DNA of 64,000 nucleotides from Pseudoalteromonas peptidolytica (GCF_012641745.1 NZ_WEHZ01000013.1:1-64000), one strand, 5' to 3'; shown: positions 9,375 to 19,460, numbered from the stretch's first letter. A program made the numbers and translations. The notes: generated by a model not told the origin, from the letters alone.

Positions 9375-9758
9375 CTACACTTTATCAAAGGTCACTCTGG
9401 CACCTGGGCCCCAAAGCGTCAAAACACCATTTTCAAACAGTAAACCGGTACATTCATCTTCGGTGGTGATACCATCAGGTTTAACCAGCTGAGTCCGATA
9501 AAAAACAATTTGCACGACGGTGTTATCTGCTCTTTTCTTCACATAGGTTAAATCAGGACTACCGAGTGTATCCAACACAACATCAATATTCACGGGTTGT
9601 TCTAGACTTAAATTCCCGATAAAGCGATTATTAAAAGCCTCTCTGTCTTGCCATATCATTGCCTGAGGATCATCTTTGTAGTAGTTAATAACAAGAAAGA
9701 CCACAGAAACGTATACCGCAAGGCCTAGAAATATGTACTGTAAAATCTTTCTAATCAT
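9375..9758 (-). CDS. DUF3192 family membrane-anchored protein
   Basis: 127 residues with an N-terminal membrane segment (about 6-25, LQYIFLGLAVYVSVVFLVI). The rest carries the DUF3192 pattern: W.DREAFN..FIG.L, then LGSPD.T and VQIVFYRTQ, then DGITTEDECTGLLFENGVL..WG. The family is common in Shewanella, Vibrio and Pseudoalteromonas, has no known function, and recalls a SmpA/OmlA-like periplasmic fold. First gene of a two-gene unit with the downstream HD-GYP-like gene (5 bp apart). Confidence 0.8.
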   Translation of the reverse strand: MIRKILQYIFLGLAVYVSVVFLVINYYKDDPQAMIWQDREAFNNRFIGNLSLEQPVNIDVVLDTLGSPDLTYVKKRADNTVVQIVFYRTQLVKPDGITTEDECTGLLFENGVLTLWGPGARVTFDKV

Positions 9759-9899
9759 CTAACTGCTCAATAAAAATGTATAATCACCAACATACGCTAC
9801 GTACAGAGATTAAGATATTAACATGCCGTTTCGTCTTAACAGATAATCTGCTCAGTACAGACTAACTAAACAACATGATGTTCGGATAATTTATGCCTT

Positions 9900-10101
9900 T
9901 CTAGCAGCCAGTTTCCACGCTAACTGCGTTGAATTCATTTCCAATAGCCAGCTACTGGCGCTTAAATTCTTCTTGCCTACAACATGTAGGAGCCTTAGCG
10001 AGAGCAGGACGCGGAAGCGATGTTTCGCAAAAACTCTCTCACTAGACAAGTGAAAAAACAAAACTGTGCTTTAGCAACAATGAGTTAGAATATTCTTTAT
10101 C
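9900..10101. repeat. Dispersed repeat, family B, copy 1 (inside a 574-bp gene-free stretch)
   Basis: The intergenic stretch 9759-10332 has no convincing gene. From about 9900 (TCTAGCAGCCAGTTT) through CTTGCCTACA (9972-9981), the TTAGCGAGAGCAGGACGCG block (9995-10013) and TAGACAAGTG to GAGTTAGAAT and CTTTATCC it matches 43532-43742 with substitutions and small gaps. The segment between the two anchors (9915-9970) differs from the other copy. The rest of the gap is AT-rich and holds only a weak inverted repeat near 10139-10166 (TTCTTT...AAAGAA). Confidence 0.75.
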
Positions 10102-10332
10102 CAAATTTCAGGTTAAACAATAATAAATGCAAGGTTTTCTTTAAAAACAATAATTTATAAAGAAAAACATCTTAATCTTTAGCTAATATATCAAAGGTCT
10201 TAAGAAATACCTAACGCTTGAGAAAGAATGCAAAACGACACAGTGATGTAGCAATATTTTGCACGCTGGCCTTTGCTCAAAATGGCTCCTTTACGCCACC
10301 TAGCTGCACAATTTATATTTCTATTTATATTA

Positions 10333-11103
10333 CTATCCAACTCTAATATCTTTAAGACTAAACCCTATCTCGATATCTTTTCTTAACGTGACCAATGCCA
10401 GACTAGTAATATAGTTTTCAACACCTGCTTCAAGCTTGGCTTTAACAGCGGGCTTTATCTCATCATCTATAAGCATATCATCAAGACGACTGTGCTTTGC
10501 TAATAGCTCCTGCGCTGTTTTCACACCAACCCCAGTCACTCCAGGAATATTATTGGTTTTGTCACCACTCAACGCCCAGAAGATTTCAAGCTTGTTTTGT
10601 GTAACTGAAAATCGGCTTTTAATGTCTTCAAGAGAGATTGTTGACTTTTTAAAGTAATCATAAATAGCAATTTCCTCACTAATTAAGGGGAGGAAGCCTT
10701 TATCTGTGGAAACAATAATCGCGGAGACATTTGCTTTTGCCGCCTTCGTTGCTAATGTAGCGATAATGTCGTCGGCTTCATCATGTACCGGATTGAAACA
10801 CTTAATACCTGTATTAGTAAATGCAGTGGCGAATCTGTCGAGATTGCTGCTTAGCGACTCGGGCATGGGCTGTCGGTTTTCTTTATATTTTGAGTAAAAG
10901 TGATAGCGCCAGCTTTTGTCGCCATCAAATACAGCCACGGCATGGGTCGCGGCTGATTTCTTAAGCAAGCTTCTTGCGGCTTGCTCTACCCTTTGACAAC
11001 AGGCTGTAATGTGCGCCTGTTGATGTTCGCTGTGCTTTGGTTCGTTAACAGCATAAATGCGCCTAATCAAGTTAAGCGCATCAATTAACAACAAATTTTT
11101 CAT
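10333..11103 (-). CDS. xni: Flap endonuclease Xni (ExoIX)
   Basis: 256 residues, matching E. coli Xni. It is the isolated 5'-3' exonuclease/flap endonuclease domain related to the N-terminus of DNA polymerase I: start MKNLLLIDALNLIRRIYAV with the first metal-binding aspartate, VAVFDGDKSWRY, DEADDIIATLA, and a helix-hairpin-helix (NNIPGVTGVGVKTAQELL). Acts on flap structures in DNA repair; in E. coli it is non-essential. It starts 5 bp after ppnN, so the two are co-transcribed. Confidence 0.93.
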   Translation of the reverse strand: MKNLLLIDALNLIRRIYAVNEPKHSEHQQAHITACCQRVEQAARSLLKKSAATHAVAVFDGDKSWRYHFYSKYKENRQPMPESLSSNLDRFATAFTNTGIKCFNPVHDEADDIIATLATKAAKANVSAIIVSTDKGFLPLISEEIAIYDYFKKSTISLEDIKSRFSVTQNKLEIFWALSGDKTNNIPGVTGVGVKTAQELLAKHSRLDDMLIDDEIKPAVKAKLEAGVENYITSLALVTLRKDIEIGFSLKDIRVG

Positions 11104-11108
11104 TCAAT

Positions 11109-12452
11109 TTAAGCTTTAATTTTATAACAAGGTATATACTTGCTTCCCGGCAATTTCATTCGCCCTTGAACAACAAACGCCCCCAGCAGTTTATCCATAT
11201 CGGCCATAAGAGACTTATCTCCAGTTAACTCATAAGGTCCATGTTGCTTGATTGCAGTTATCCCTTCATCTTTAACATTACCCGCAACAATACCAGAAAA
11301 TGCACGCCGCAAATTAGCGGCAAGCTGCTGTTTTGGCTGTGCTAGATGCAGGTCTAGCGCGGACATATTTTCATGTGTTGGCGCAAAAGGGTGCTGAAAG
11401 TCATTCTCAATTTTAAGCGTCCAGTTGAAATAGTACGCATCACCTTGTGATTTACGATATTCGCGAACGGTTACCATCGATGCTTTAAGCTTTTTAGCCA
11501 CTAGCTCCGGATCATCTACAATAATCTCAAACTTAGACAATGCTTCCTTACCCAAGGTTTTTTCAACAAACGTGCTAAGTTCCTCAAAGTAGGCAGCTGA
11601 CTCTTTTGGACCTGTTAATATAACCGGAAGACACTGCTTCTCATTATCAGGGTGCAGTAAGATCCCAAGCAGGTACAGTAGCTCCTCTGCGGTTCCAGCA
11701 CCACCAGGAAAAATGATAATGCCATGTGCAACGCGGACAAAAGCTTCAAGGCGTTTCTCGATATCCGGCAAAATAACTAATTCATTCACTATCGGGTTAG
11801 GAGGCTCTGCTGCAATGATGCTCGGCTCTGTTAGGCCAAGATAACGATTACTTGAGACACGCTGTTTAGCATGACCAATCGTTGCACCTTTCATTGGTCC
11901 TTTCATCGCACCAGGCCCACAACCGGTACAAATATTTAACCCGCGAAGCCCCAACTGATAGCCGACCTCTTTGGTGTATTTATACTCAACTTCATTGATG
12001 GAATGGCCTCCCCAGCACACAATCAAATTAGGATCTTTGTTCACCTCTAACGCATCTGCGTTTCTGAGCATATCGAACACCATGTGTGTGATTTCAACCG
12101 GGGTTTTATTTTCACCATGATATTTTTGACAGATGAACAGAATGTCCCTGATTACTGAAAAGATATGTTCATGAATGCCAGTAATAATCTTGCCATCAAC
12201 AAAAGCTGACTCTGGAGGGTTATTCAGCGCAATTTTGATACCACGTTCTCGAGCAAGCAGTTGAATATCAAAATCTTCATATTTATCATAAATTTCAGAG
12301 CTAGAGTCAGTATGACTGCCAACGTTAAGTACAGCTAATGCACAGTTTCTAAAAAGCCTATATCTTTCACTGGTGGTAGACTGCTGTAGCAAGTCAACTT
12401 CTAATTTTGATAATAAGTTAAGAACCCCTGTTGGGTTTAGCTCTATTTGCAT
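11109..12452 (-). CDS. ppnN: Pyrimidine/purine nucleotide 5'-monophosphate nucleosidase PpnN (YgdH)
   Basis: 447 residues. Central LOG-type Rossmann domain with GGHSINE and the [18 protein letters not shown] motif that carries the catalytic glutamate; N-terminal DUF4478-like and C-terminal DUF3412-like domains complete the long PpnN architecture. The enzyme splits nucleoside monophosphates into base and ribose 5-phosphate and in E. coli is controlled by (p)ppGpp. GGAG before the ATG at 12452 is a good ribosome binding site. Operon with xni downstream. The pairing with xni is conserved in many gammaproteobacteria, loosely also in E. coli. Confidence 0.93.
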   Translation of the reverse strand: MQIELNPTGVLNLLSKLEVDLLQQSTTSERYRLFRNCALAVLNVGSHTDSSSEIYDKYEDFDIQLLARERGIKIALNNPPESAFVDGKIITGIHEHIFSVIRDILFICQKYHGENKTPVEITHMVFDMLRNADALEVNKDPNLIVCWGGHSINEVEYKYTKEVGYQLGLRGLNICTGCGPGAMKGPMKGATIGHAKQRVSSNRYLGLTEPSIIAAEPPNPIVNELVILPDIEKRLEAFVRVAHGIIIFPGGAGTAEELLYLLGILLHPDNEKQCLPVILTGPKESAAYFEELSTFVEKTLGKEALSKFEIIVDDPELVAKKLKASMVTVREYRKSQGDAYYFNWTLKIENDFQHPFAPTHENMSALDLHLAQPKQQLAANLRRAFSGIVAGNVKDEGITAIKQHGPYELTGDKSLMADMDKLLGAFVVQGRMKLPGSKYIPCYKIKA

Positions 12453-12556
12453 AGGCTTACTCCTTTTTGTTGTGCGAATAGGGTAGTGCCAACTTCTTAC
12501 AAATTATCCATATTTAATCGCACCACCATTTCCTTTCAACAGCCCAAAGATTTGTG

Positions 12557-14089
12557 TTATTTGAAGCACAATCTATCACGGCCACTATTTTTCGCGTCAT
12601 ATAGTGCAGCATCAGCTCTATCGAAGGCACTCAAAGTCGTGTCTCCTTTTTTAAACTGTGTTGCACCGAGAGAAATTGTAATTTCAACTTGCTTTTCTTT
12701 GAATTTAAACGGAATAGATTTTACAACTTGCCTTACCTTTTCTAGCGGTTTTTGTGCCTGGCTAACGGGCATTCCAGGCATCAATAAGACAAATTCCTCA
12801 CCACCATAACGAGCAATAAAATCGCTTTTACGGATCGATTTTTTCAAGGCTCTGGCTATCACTTGCAAGGTTTTATCGCCAGCACTATGTCCATATTTGT
12901 CATTGATAGATTTAAAATGATCAACATCAATCACAACGAGCGTAACTTCGGTGTCATTGACTTCAAACAAGTGCATTTCATGGGTCAAACGCTCATCAAA
13001 TGCAGCGCGGTTCGGCAACTTAGTAAGGCTATCGAGTAAACTTTTAAATTTTTGCTCACTCAGCCGCTTTTGATAACTCGACACTTTCGCTTCGAGCATA
13101 TTAATACGATTATTAATTGCATCGAATGAATCAAGAAGTGCATCTCGCTCATTTTTTTCCAGCTTTTCTCTAGCTATTAAATCTGCGCTTAATAACTTGA
13201 GCTCATTATCAACTAGCGCCTTTAGTGCAGTAATAGAACTTGCATTTTGAGTTTGCTCATTGAGATTTTGAATTTTTAGCTCAATCTTACTGTTCAAAGA
13301 CTTTAATTCTTGTGATGCTGATTTAGATCGGGCTGTTGTTTCAACAATAGAACGATGCAACTCTTCTAAAGTCTGATTTAATGAAACTAAAAAGCCCTGC
13401 GCAGATTGCCGCTCTCGAGCAATGGTCTGAGCAATAATTCTAATTATTTCGGTTGCTGCGCTGTATAGATTATCTAGGGTGTCATCCTGAGCGACTCCCT
13501 CTCTGATCTCTTTTACTTTGTCGACAGCATCGTCTTCAAAAATAAGTTCGTTGATTAGCGCTTGCAACTCTGCCGCGAGTTGAGGCTGACTGCTCCCTGC
13601 GGCAACATCATTGACTTCTGTTTTTGCCTGTAACACAGTTTGATAAATTGAGACCAAGGTCTCTAGTGCTGGAAGATATGCGTTCGTAGAACTGATGTCC
13701 TGTAATTCAACGTCTAATAAGTGTCTCAGTTTTCGGCGTGACTCATTTGGTACACCTTTGAGCTTTTGCAAGAGTTTACCACTGTGGCGGATTGAAGCTT
13801 GTAACGCCTTTTGATTCGTAGAGTTTATGGCTTCCTGCGCTTTTAATGGTTCCGATATACCGTCAATAAAGGGAGCAAGCTGTTCAAAATCAACACCTTT
13901 ATTGAGTGCGATACGAAACTTAGCTAGCTGATTGTCCAGAGAAACATCCTGCCCCTTACAGGCGAGAGAAAGCTTTGCAGCAAACTGAGTTAATAGCTCT
14001 ACTTGTTGTTTTCTTGCGTCCTCAAGCGTCTTTCTTGCTTCAATGGCTTGTTTTAACTTTTGCTCGAGCATTACGGCGTTATCAGTCAC
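12557..14089 (-). CDS. Soluble diguanylate cyclase with long coiled-coil N-terminus
   Basis: 510 residues. Residues 1-340 are mostly charged helical sequence with heptad-like spacing and no membrane segment. Residues about 345-510 form a GGDEF domain: DSLTKLPNRAAFDE, VVIDVDHFKSINDKYGHSAGD, active site GGEEF, and an RKSD inhibitory I-site five residues before it, so product inhibition by c-di-GMP is expected. Reaction: two GTP to c-di-GMP. The stop is 104 bp from the ppnN start on the same strand. The input signal of the helical region is unknown. Confidence 0.9.
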   Translation of the reverse strand: MTDNAVMLEQKLKQAIEARKTLEDARKQQVELLTQFAAKLSLACKGQDVSLDNQLAKFRIALNKGVDFEQLAPFIDGISEPLKAQEAINSTNQKALQASIRHSGKLLQKLKGVPNESRRKLRHLLDVELQDISSTNAYLPALETLVSIYQTVLQAKTEVNDVAAGSSQPQLAAELQALINELIFEDDAVDKVKEIREGVAQDDTLDNLYSAATEIIRIIAQTIARERQSAQGFLVSLNQTLEELHRSIVETTARSKSASQELKSLNSKIELKIQNLNEQTQNASSITALKALVDNELKLLSADLIAREKLEKNERDALLDSFDAINNRINMLEAKVSSYQKRLSEQKFKSLLDSLTKLPNRAAFDERLTHEMHLFEVNDTEVTLVVIDVDHFKSINDKYGHSAGDKTLQVIARALKKSIRKSDFIARYGGEEFVLLMPGMPVSQAQKPLEKVRQVVKSIPFKFKEKQVEITISLGATQFKKGDTTLSAFDRADAALYDAKNSGRDRLCFK

Positions 14090-14265
14090 AGATTTCCAGT
14101 TATGATTTGATCTCTTAGATACTTAGTCTACAACAAATTTAGCCAATATGCGCATAAATTTATGGCTGTAACATGTCCGACTTTGCTGTTCACTCGTCGA
14201 TATTACTTCGCCTAGAAGGTCTTGATTTGATAGATTAATCGTATTCATAACTGACATTTAATACG

Positions 14266-16044
14266 ATGAAAAAAAGCCTAATAGCACTTGCTTGTATTAC
14301 CGCACTACACGCTCACGCCGACGTCAACTATCAAGTCACCATCACGCAGCCGCAGCATCACTTAGCTGATGTCGAAGTGACATTCCCGCATTCAACACAA
14401 ACTAGTATAGATGTGCAGCTTCCGGACTGGCGCACTGGGCGTTATGAGATATTGAATTTGGCAAACGGCATTCGTTTCTTCGCCGCAGAAGGACACGATG
14501 GAAAGGCTCTCAAGTGGGAGAAGATGGATAAAAACACGTGGCGAGTGCATCTATCTGAGCCGACAGAACTGAAATTACAATACCAAGTATATGCAAATGA
14601 ACTCGGTCTTCGGGCGAGACATATTGATGACACCCATGCGTTTATTGATGCCTCCGGGTTCCTTATGTTTAGCGAGTCTTTTAGAGCAGAACCCATAAAA
14701 ATAGACTTAGACGTACCAATGGAGTGGCGTTCAGTCTCTGGCATGAACTTTGCGGATTCCAAACACAGCTTTAAAGCTGATAATTATGACATTTTACTTG
14801 ATTCTCCGATTGAAACCGGCATTAACCAATTACATAAGTTCCAAGTAGATGGTCGTCAGTACGAATTGGTAATTTGGGGGGAGGGGAATTACGACGTTGA
14901 TCTGATGCTGACAGATCTGAAAAAACTGGTCAAAACCGGCACTCTCATATGGCATGACTACCCTTATGAGCGCTACGTATTTATGGTTCATGCAACGAGT
15001 GGCGCTCGTGGTGCCACGGAGCACCTAAATTCGACCATTATACAAAGGCACAGAGATAGTTTTAAAGACCGTGATGATTATATCGGCTTTATTTCAACCG
15101 CAGCACACGAATTTATTCACACTTGGAATGTTAAAAATTACCGTCCTGCTGGTATGGTTCCGTATGATTATGTTGCTCCAAATTATACTGATCTGTTGTG
15201 GTTAGCTGAAGGTTCGACAAGCTATTTTGAAGACTATTTGCTACTTAGCGCAGGAATAACCACTAATGATGAATATCTCAACATGCTTACCAAGCGCGTT
15301 AACCGTCATCTTGACACCCCGGGGCGTCAGGTGCAATCTGTTGCCGCAAGCAGCTTTGATAAATGGATAAATCAAGGTGGCGATCATGGTAGTAACTATA
15401 GCACCAACATCTATTCAGAGGGGGCATTAGTCTCGATGGCGCTGGACATCGACCTACTTGAGAAATCAAATGGAAAAATAAGTTACCGTGACGTACACAG
15501 CCAGCTATATAAACAACATAAATTACCTAATAGCTTTACAAGTGAAGACGTCAAACGCATTTTAAAACAATTGACTGGACGAGATTATCACGCTTGGTGG
15601 GCAAACCATGTGGATAAACCAGCGAACATAGACTTTAATGCGTTATTCGACAAAGTGGGATTAGAATATAAGCATCCCAAATCAGCAAGCGTGGTAGCTA
15701 ACCTTGAAGGAAAAGCAAAACAACAAGGTGAACTTCTGAAGCTGCTTCATGTAGCTAGAGATGGTAACGCTTGGCGAGCTGGGCTTACTGCTGGAGATCT
15801 AATCGTTGCCTTTGATAAGCATCACGTAAGGGATAGTTTATCGGCAAGCTTAGCGCACTTTGTGCCTGGACAAACGGTGAAAGTTGATTTTATTCGTAGG
15901 GATAAACTAATGACTACAGAGCTGACACTAAACCGCGATTACGACAAGCCTAAAAAAATCACCTTCACTGAAACGCCATCAGCACAACAAGCCATGCTAT
16001 ACAAAGCTTGGATGGGCGTCGCACACCCTAATGAGAAAAAATAG
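14266..16044 (+). CDS. M61 family glycyl-type aminopeptidase with PDZ domain
   Basis: 592 residues. Signal peptide about 1-18 (ALACITALHAHA). N-terminal beta domain (about 20-200), then the catalytic domain with HEFIHTWNVKNYRP near residue 283, the M61 zinc motif, with the third ligand glutamate probably in LAEGSTSYFEDY. C-terminal PDZ-like domain (about 490-560, GNAWRAGLTAGDLIVAFD). Probably periplasmic or secreted, removing N-terminal Gly or Ala from peptides. A strong terminator follows directly. Confidence 0.9.
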   Translation: MKKSLIALACITALHAHADVNYQVTITQPQHHLADVEVTFPHSTQTSIDVQLPDWRTGRYEILNLANGIRFFAAEGHDGKALKWEKMDKNTWRVHLSEPTELKLQYQVYANELGLRARHIDDTHAFIDASGFLMFSESFRAEPIKIDLDVPMEWRSVSGMNFADSKHSFKADNYDILLDSPIETGINQLHKFQVDGRQYELVIWGEGNYDVDLMLTDLKKLVKTGTLIWHDYPYERYVFMVHATSGARGATEHLNSTIIQRHRDSFKDRDDYIGFISTAAHEFIHTWNVKNYRPAGMVPYDYVAPNYTDLLWLAEGSTSYFEDYLLLSAGITTNDEYLNMLTKRVNRHLDTPGRQVQSVAASSFDKWINQGGDHGSNYSTNIYSEGALVSMALDIDLLEKSNGKISYRDVHSQLYKQHKLPNSFTSEDVKRILKQLTGRDYHAWWANHVDKPANIDFNALFDKVGLEYKHPKSASVVANLEGKAKQQGELLKLLHVARDGNAWRAGLTAGDLIVAFDKHHVRDSLSASLAHFVPGQTVKVDFIRRDKLMTTELTLNRDYDKPKKITFTETPSAQQAMLYKAWMGVAHPNEKK

Positions 16045-16054
16045 CTAAAAGCAA

Positions 16055-16080
16055 AAAGGGCTGATAGTTATCAGCCCTTT
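16055..16080. terminator. Bidirectional terminator
   Basis: AAAGGGCTGATA (16055-16066) pairs with TATCAGCCCTTT (16069-16080), with A- and T-rich flanks, between the convergent M61 peptidase and YkvA-like genes. Confidence 0.8.
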
Positions 16081-16116
16081 ATAATTTCTACCTCAGTAAA
16101 AAATACTAGGCTTCTA

Positions 16117-16665
16117 CTACATGATGCGAGAGAAGAATCGAGAGCGATTCTTTGAACGACCTCTACGCATAGAAGAACGGATCTGAGAACGAGTGCCAGC
16201 TAACCAACTTTCACGGTCAACCTTTGCAGCATCGCCCCGTCTTGCTTCCTCCGTTGCACGGAATCCACAAAACTCACGATACGCTTTTAAATCAAGAGAT
16301 AATTCTTGTAGCACAAGTTCAATCATAATTGCATCGTCAACATAACCTAATACCGGAATATGGTCTGGCACCATATCTTCAGGTTCGCTGAAGTAGGCTA
16401 GCGACGCCATAATCTCACGTTTTTCATCTTCAGGCATTTGCCATTCTTCATCCAATACAGCGTCAATTAACGTCTGTAATGAAATAAGACGAGTACTCAC
16501 AAACTCGGGAAGGTTAGATTTTTCCATCGTTGCGACTAAATCGCGTGCTTTTGAAATAATTTCAGCATCACTTACATCACCACTTTTTTCAATTGCGGCT
16601 TTCATCATTCCACGGAAGTGTTCAAGATCTGAATCAGAGAGTTCAAAGTTGATTTCTATAGACAC
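16117..16665 (-). CDS. YkvA-like (DUF1232) protein
   Basis: 182 residues. The core AYFSEPEDMVPDHIPVLGYVDDA is the DUF1232/YkvA signature, usually SPIDLIPDFIPVLGYLDD. Flanking regions are helical and charged; the last about 35 residues are Arg/Ser rich (SSMRRGRSKNRSRF). No clear signal peptide. Function unknown; YkvA domains are thought to be membrane-associated. It stands alone between a terminator and a 184-bp AT-rich gap. Confidence 0.75.
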   Translation of the reverse strand: MSIEINFELSDSDLEHFRGMMKAAIEKSGDVSDAEIISKARDLVATMEKSNLPEFVSTRLISLQTLIDAVLDEEWQMPEDEKREIMASLAYFSEPEDMVPDHIPVLGYVDDAIMIELVLQELSLDLKAYREFCGFRATEEARRGDAAKVDRESWLAGTRSQIRSSMRRGRSKNRSRFFSRIM

Positions 16666-16849
16666 GTCTGTGCTCCCTCAACGTTGTTATTATTAACGGT
16701 TTAAGCAAAAAGTTAAACTTATTGCAATAATCTTAGATACTAGCACATCTCACTCAGATGTCTTCTCAAAAGTTACACTTTTAATACTTATTTTTTCCAT
16801 ATTATGACCTTTGTATAAAAGCTATACCGTGAGTTTTGGAGTCAATAAA

Positions 16850-17611
16850 TTAAAAATACGGTTGATACTGTTTTTGTATTAACTTTCGGTTGGACTTATT
16901 GTTAAAAAACTTATTAATTTGAAGTCGCTGTTTTAGCCAAAAGTTACCTTTTTCGTTACGACTTAAAAACTCACGGCCTACTGTACTGTCAAATATTTCG
17001 CCATGGTTAACGGGGCAAGGAAAGGCTAATAAAACACTCACTTGCTTTTCCCAAAAGTGTTGATAGTCAATATCAATTGGTCTGCCAAATGGGCGTGCAT
17101 GCGCAAGTATTTTTTTAGCCCCTCCAAAACTAATAATTTGTGCAACGGTTCCAGCGGGGACTTTATTGGGGATCACCAAAGAAAGATCGCTGTCGATTTG
17201 ATGAGTAGCAAAGGCTGTCCGACGATTTTTTTGCGACTGATACAACTTGATCATATCCCAATCAAAAGGCAAAGCTAATACTTTGCTATCGATTTCTCTT
17301 AAGTCAGCCTGTAATTGAAAGTCATCCTCAAACACGAAAGCATAAGGAAGCTGCCTAGCGACAATTTCTTCCAGCACTTTAAGGTGGCTCATGTAACAAC
17401 CTATTTCACCTACGGTAAGCGCACGGTAATACTGGCGAGCATTTTTTTCCCTACTGTAATGAGTTTCCAGCTCTTGATTGCTTATTGAAGCACCATCTAC
17501 GGCGCTGATCCGCTCAAAAGAGAGGTTAAATTTATCAAATTGACGAGCGGACTCTTTTAAACGGTCTTTACTAGAATCTAAATTGATGAGAAAGATATTC
17601 AAGTCTGTCAT
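16850..17611 (-). CDS. Glycosyltransferase family 25 (LPS/LOS modification type)
   Basis: About 253 residues from the ATG at 17611; the frame stays open to a GTG at 17671, but the family starts at IFLINLDSSKDRL. Family 25 marks: NLD...R, FERISAVDG, LTVGEIGCYMSHLKVLEEIV, and FVFEDDFQL, the acidic metal/sugar-nucleotide motif, followed by DWDMIKLY. Predicted to transfer a hexose, often galactose, onto lipooligosaccharide at the inner membrane face. No other polysaccharide genes adjoin it, so the acceptor cannot be judged. The ribosome binding site is weak at both starts. Confidence 0.85.
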   Translation of the reverse strand: MTDLNIFLINLDSSKDRLKESARQFDKFNLSFERISAVDGASISNQELETHYSREKNARQYYRALTVGEIGCYMSHLKVLEEIVARQLPYAFVFEDDFQLQADLREIDSKVLALPFDWDMIKLYQSQKNRRTAFATHQIDSDLSLVIPNKVPAGTVAQIISFGGAKKILAHARPFGRPIDIDYQHFWEKQVSVLLAFPCPVNHGEIFDSTVGREFLSRNEKGNFWLKQRLQINKFFNNKSNRKLIQKQYQPYF

Positions 17612-17793
17612 GTGTAAGCTGATAGTGTTTGATTGACTTACACAAAGTGTGCTGCGCTTGTATGACAACACAATGACAGACTGGCTTAAACTAGCGAGCG
17701 ATAAGGCCTATATCACATCAAAATATCAACGTATTAGGTACAATGAAAGCCCCAACCAGGTATCAACATAAAAATTGGGGGTTATTACAGAAA

Positions 17794-18294
17794 TTATTTG
17801 TCGCTTATTTCTAAACTCACAACCCATGGGGACCGCTTATCTAGACCTTTACCCAAAGCAATACTTATCGCACTTGTTGTTGATGCTGAGGTGATGTCGG
17901 TATGTAAAACTTCACCATTCTCTTGAGAAGATACCATCCAATTGCTACCCAGGCACTGTGTCACCATGCTTTGCGCATATTGATGAATTTTAACTGCACT
18001 TTGGTAGTCCTCAAACTGTTCTTGGCAAGTATATATTGTCTTTCCTTTACTGCTTTCGATTATCTGACAAGAGTTACCAACGAGATGTGCCTTGGCTTGC
18101 CATGTCTTAATTAGTTTTGCGCCTACCTGTACGCCTTTTAACACTGAAAACCTACTTGAAGAAGCGTCAACTAGCGTCGTGAGTTTTTCACAGCTCGACA
18201 TATCGTTAACTTTTGCCTGTTGATCTGGTGAAAGCGTTGAACAACCCGTTGTTAGCACACCAAGTAACAATAAAGCCAATGTTTTTATTTTCAT
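17794..18294 (-). CDS. Small lipoprotein, intact copy of a tandem pair
   Basis: About 166 residues. Signal sequence MKIKTLALLLLGVLTTGCS has a lipobox (LTTGC), so the mature protein is a lipoprotein; Ser after Cys suggests the outer membrane. Upstream in-frame ATGs at 18306 and 18318 are alternative starts. The mature part has four further cysteines (SSCEKL, GNSCQII, YTCQEQF, TQCLGSN) that may form disulfides. No family recognised. A second, truncated copy with its own upstream region lies directly upstream. Confidence 0.7.
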   Translation of the reverse strand: MKIKTLALLLLGVLTTGCSTLSPDQQAKVNDMSSCEKLTTLVDASSSRFSVLKGVQVGAKLIKTWQAKAHLVGNSCQIIESSKGKTIYTCQEQFEDYQSAVKIHQYAQSMVTQCLGSNWMVSSQENGEVLHTDITSASTTSAISIALGKGLDKRSPWVVSLEISDK

Positions 18295-18783
18295 CTTTAA
18301 ATCCATGCTTTTTACCATAACAGTTTTAACCGTAGACGATTAAAATACTACCGTATAATTGTAAAGTCACGAAAAGTGTAGTTCAGTTAAACTGAGTGGG
18401 TGTTGATCTATATTCGATTATCTTACATGAATTACCAACGAGGTGTGACTTAACATCCCCATTCCATGCCTTAACTAGTTCTGCGCCCACTTGCAAACCT
18501 TTTAATACTGAAAGCCTACCTGAAGAGAGGTCAACTAGCGCAGTGTACTTTTCACAGATCGACATACCGTTCACTGTAGCCTGTTGATCTGCCGAAAGTG
18601 TTGAACAACCAGTAGTTAGCACACCTAATAACAATAAAGCCAATGTTTTTATTTTCATCTTCAAATCCATGCTTTTTACCGTAGCAGCTTTAACCCTAAA
18701 CCCTAGACTATTAAAATACCAGCGCATAATTGTAAAGTTACGAAAAGTGTAGGGCAGTTAAACTGAGCAAGTGTTGCCCTATA
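18058..18783 (-). repeat. Direct tandem duplication of about 360 bp
   Basis: The DNA from about 18060 to 18407 (5' half of the intact lipoprotein gene plus upstream region) is repeated at about 18418-18783. Landmarks TTACCAACGAG (18074 and 18432), the start codons (18294 and 18658) and GTAAAGT.ACGAAAAGTGTAG...CAGTTAAACTGAG in both upstream regions keep an offset of 358-364 bp. The junction falls inside the gene, which truncates the upstream copy. Confidence 0.8.
18383..18658 (-). pseudogene. Truncated tandem paralogue of the adjacent lipoprotein
   Basis: It repeats the neighbouring gene from the lipoprotein signal (MKIKTLALLLLGVLTTGCS identical) through GNSCKIIE and then breaks into an unrelated short tail (YRSTPTQFN). 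The second half of the protein, with two conserved cysteines, is missing. The duplication includes about 100 bp of upstream DNA, so the truncated copy may still be expressed. It carries two extra codons (NGD..KSH against ..AKAH), so it is not a very recent copy. A small functional lipoprotein is possible but a decayed duplicate is likelier. Confidence 0.7.
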
Positions 18784-18848
18784 TTACAATCATCAACTTA
18801 CTGGTTACAGGCGTTACTCTGCAACCAGTCAACAGCGTAGATAAGCCG

Positions 18849-19460
18849 TCACTTGTGTCTAAGTTCAAGGGTATTAACCACCTCACTGAGAGTTAAGCCT
18901 TGTCGCTGCAACAGCACAATAAGGTGATAGAGAAGATCAGCAGATTCATTAAGCAGCTCTTCATTGTCATTTTTCATCGCAGCCAGCGCAACCTCAACTC
19001 CTTCTTCTCCAACTTTTTGGCAGCTGCGGCTCAAATCTTTTGCAAATAAAGAGGCGGTGTAACTGCTCTCCGGTGAGGCATTTTTTCTTTGTGCAATTAC
19101 ACGCTCAAGCTTTCCTAAAAATGCAAGCTGTGGCATGGTGTCTGCGAAGCAGCTTTCGCTACCTAAATGGCAAGTTGGACCTTGCGCGGTGGCGTAGATC
19201 AGTAAACTGTCTTTATCACAATCTGTGTGTACTTCTACCAACTCTAAAACATTGTTTGACGTTTCACCTTTTGTCCACAGGCGTGATTTGGAGCGCGAAT
19301 AAAAAGTAACAAGCCGTTTGTCTAATGTAACCTCAAGGGCATCTCTATTCATAAAGCCCTGCATTAATACTACGCCTGTCAACGCATCTTGCACTATTGC
19401 TGGTATAAGTTCGGATTTTTCGAAATCCACTTCTGCCATGTTTTGTTTATTAATTATCAT
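18849..19460 (-). CDS. hisI: Bifunctional phosphoribosyl-AMP cyclohydrolase / phosphoribosyl-ATP pyrophosphatase
   Basis: 203 residues, steps 2 and 3 of histidine synthesis. N-terminal HisI domain ([52 protein letters not shown] with zinc cysteines) and C-terminal HisE domain from about 115 ([34 protein letters not shown]). Last gene of the his operon; its ATG overlaps the hisF stop by 4 bp. Confidence 0.96.
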   Translation of the reverse strand: MIINKQNMAEVDFEKSELIPAIVQDALTGVVLMQGFMNRDALEVTLDKRLVTFYSRSKSRLWTKGETSNNVLELVEVHTDCDKDSLLIYATAQGPTCHLGSESCFADTMPQLAFLGKLERVIAQRKNASPESSYTASLFAKDLSRSCQKVGEEGVEVALAAMKNDNEELLNESADLLYHLIVLLQRQGLTLSEVVNTLELRHK

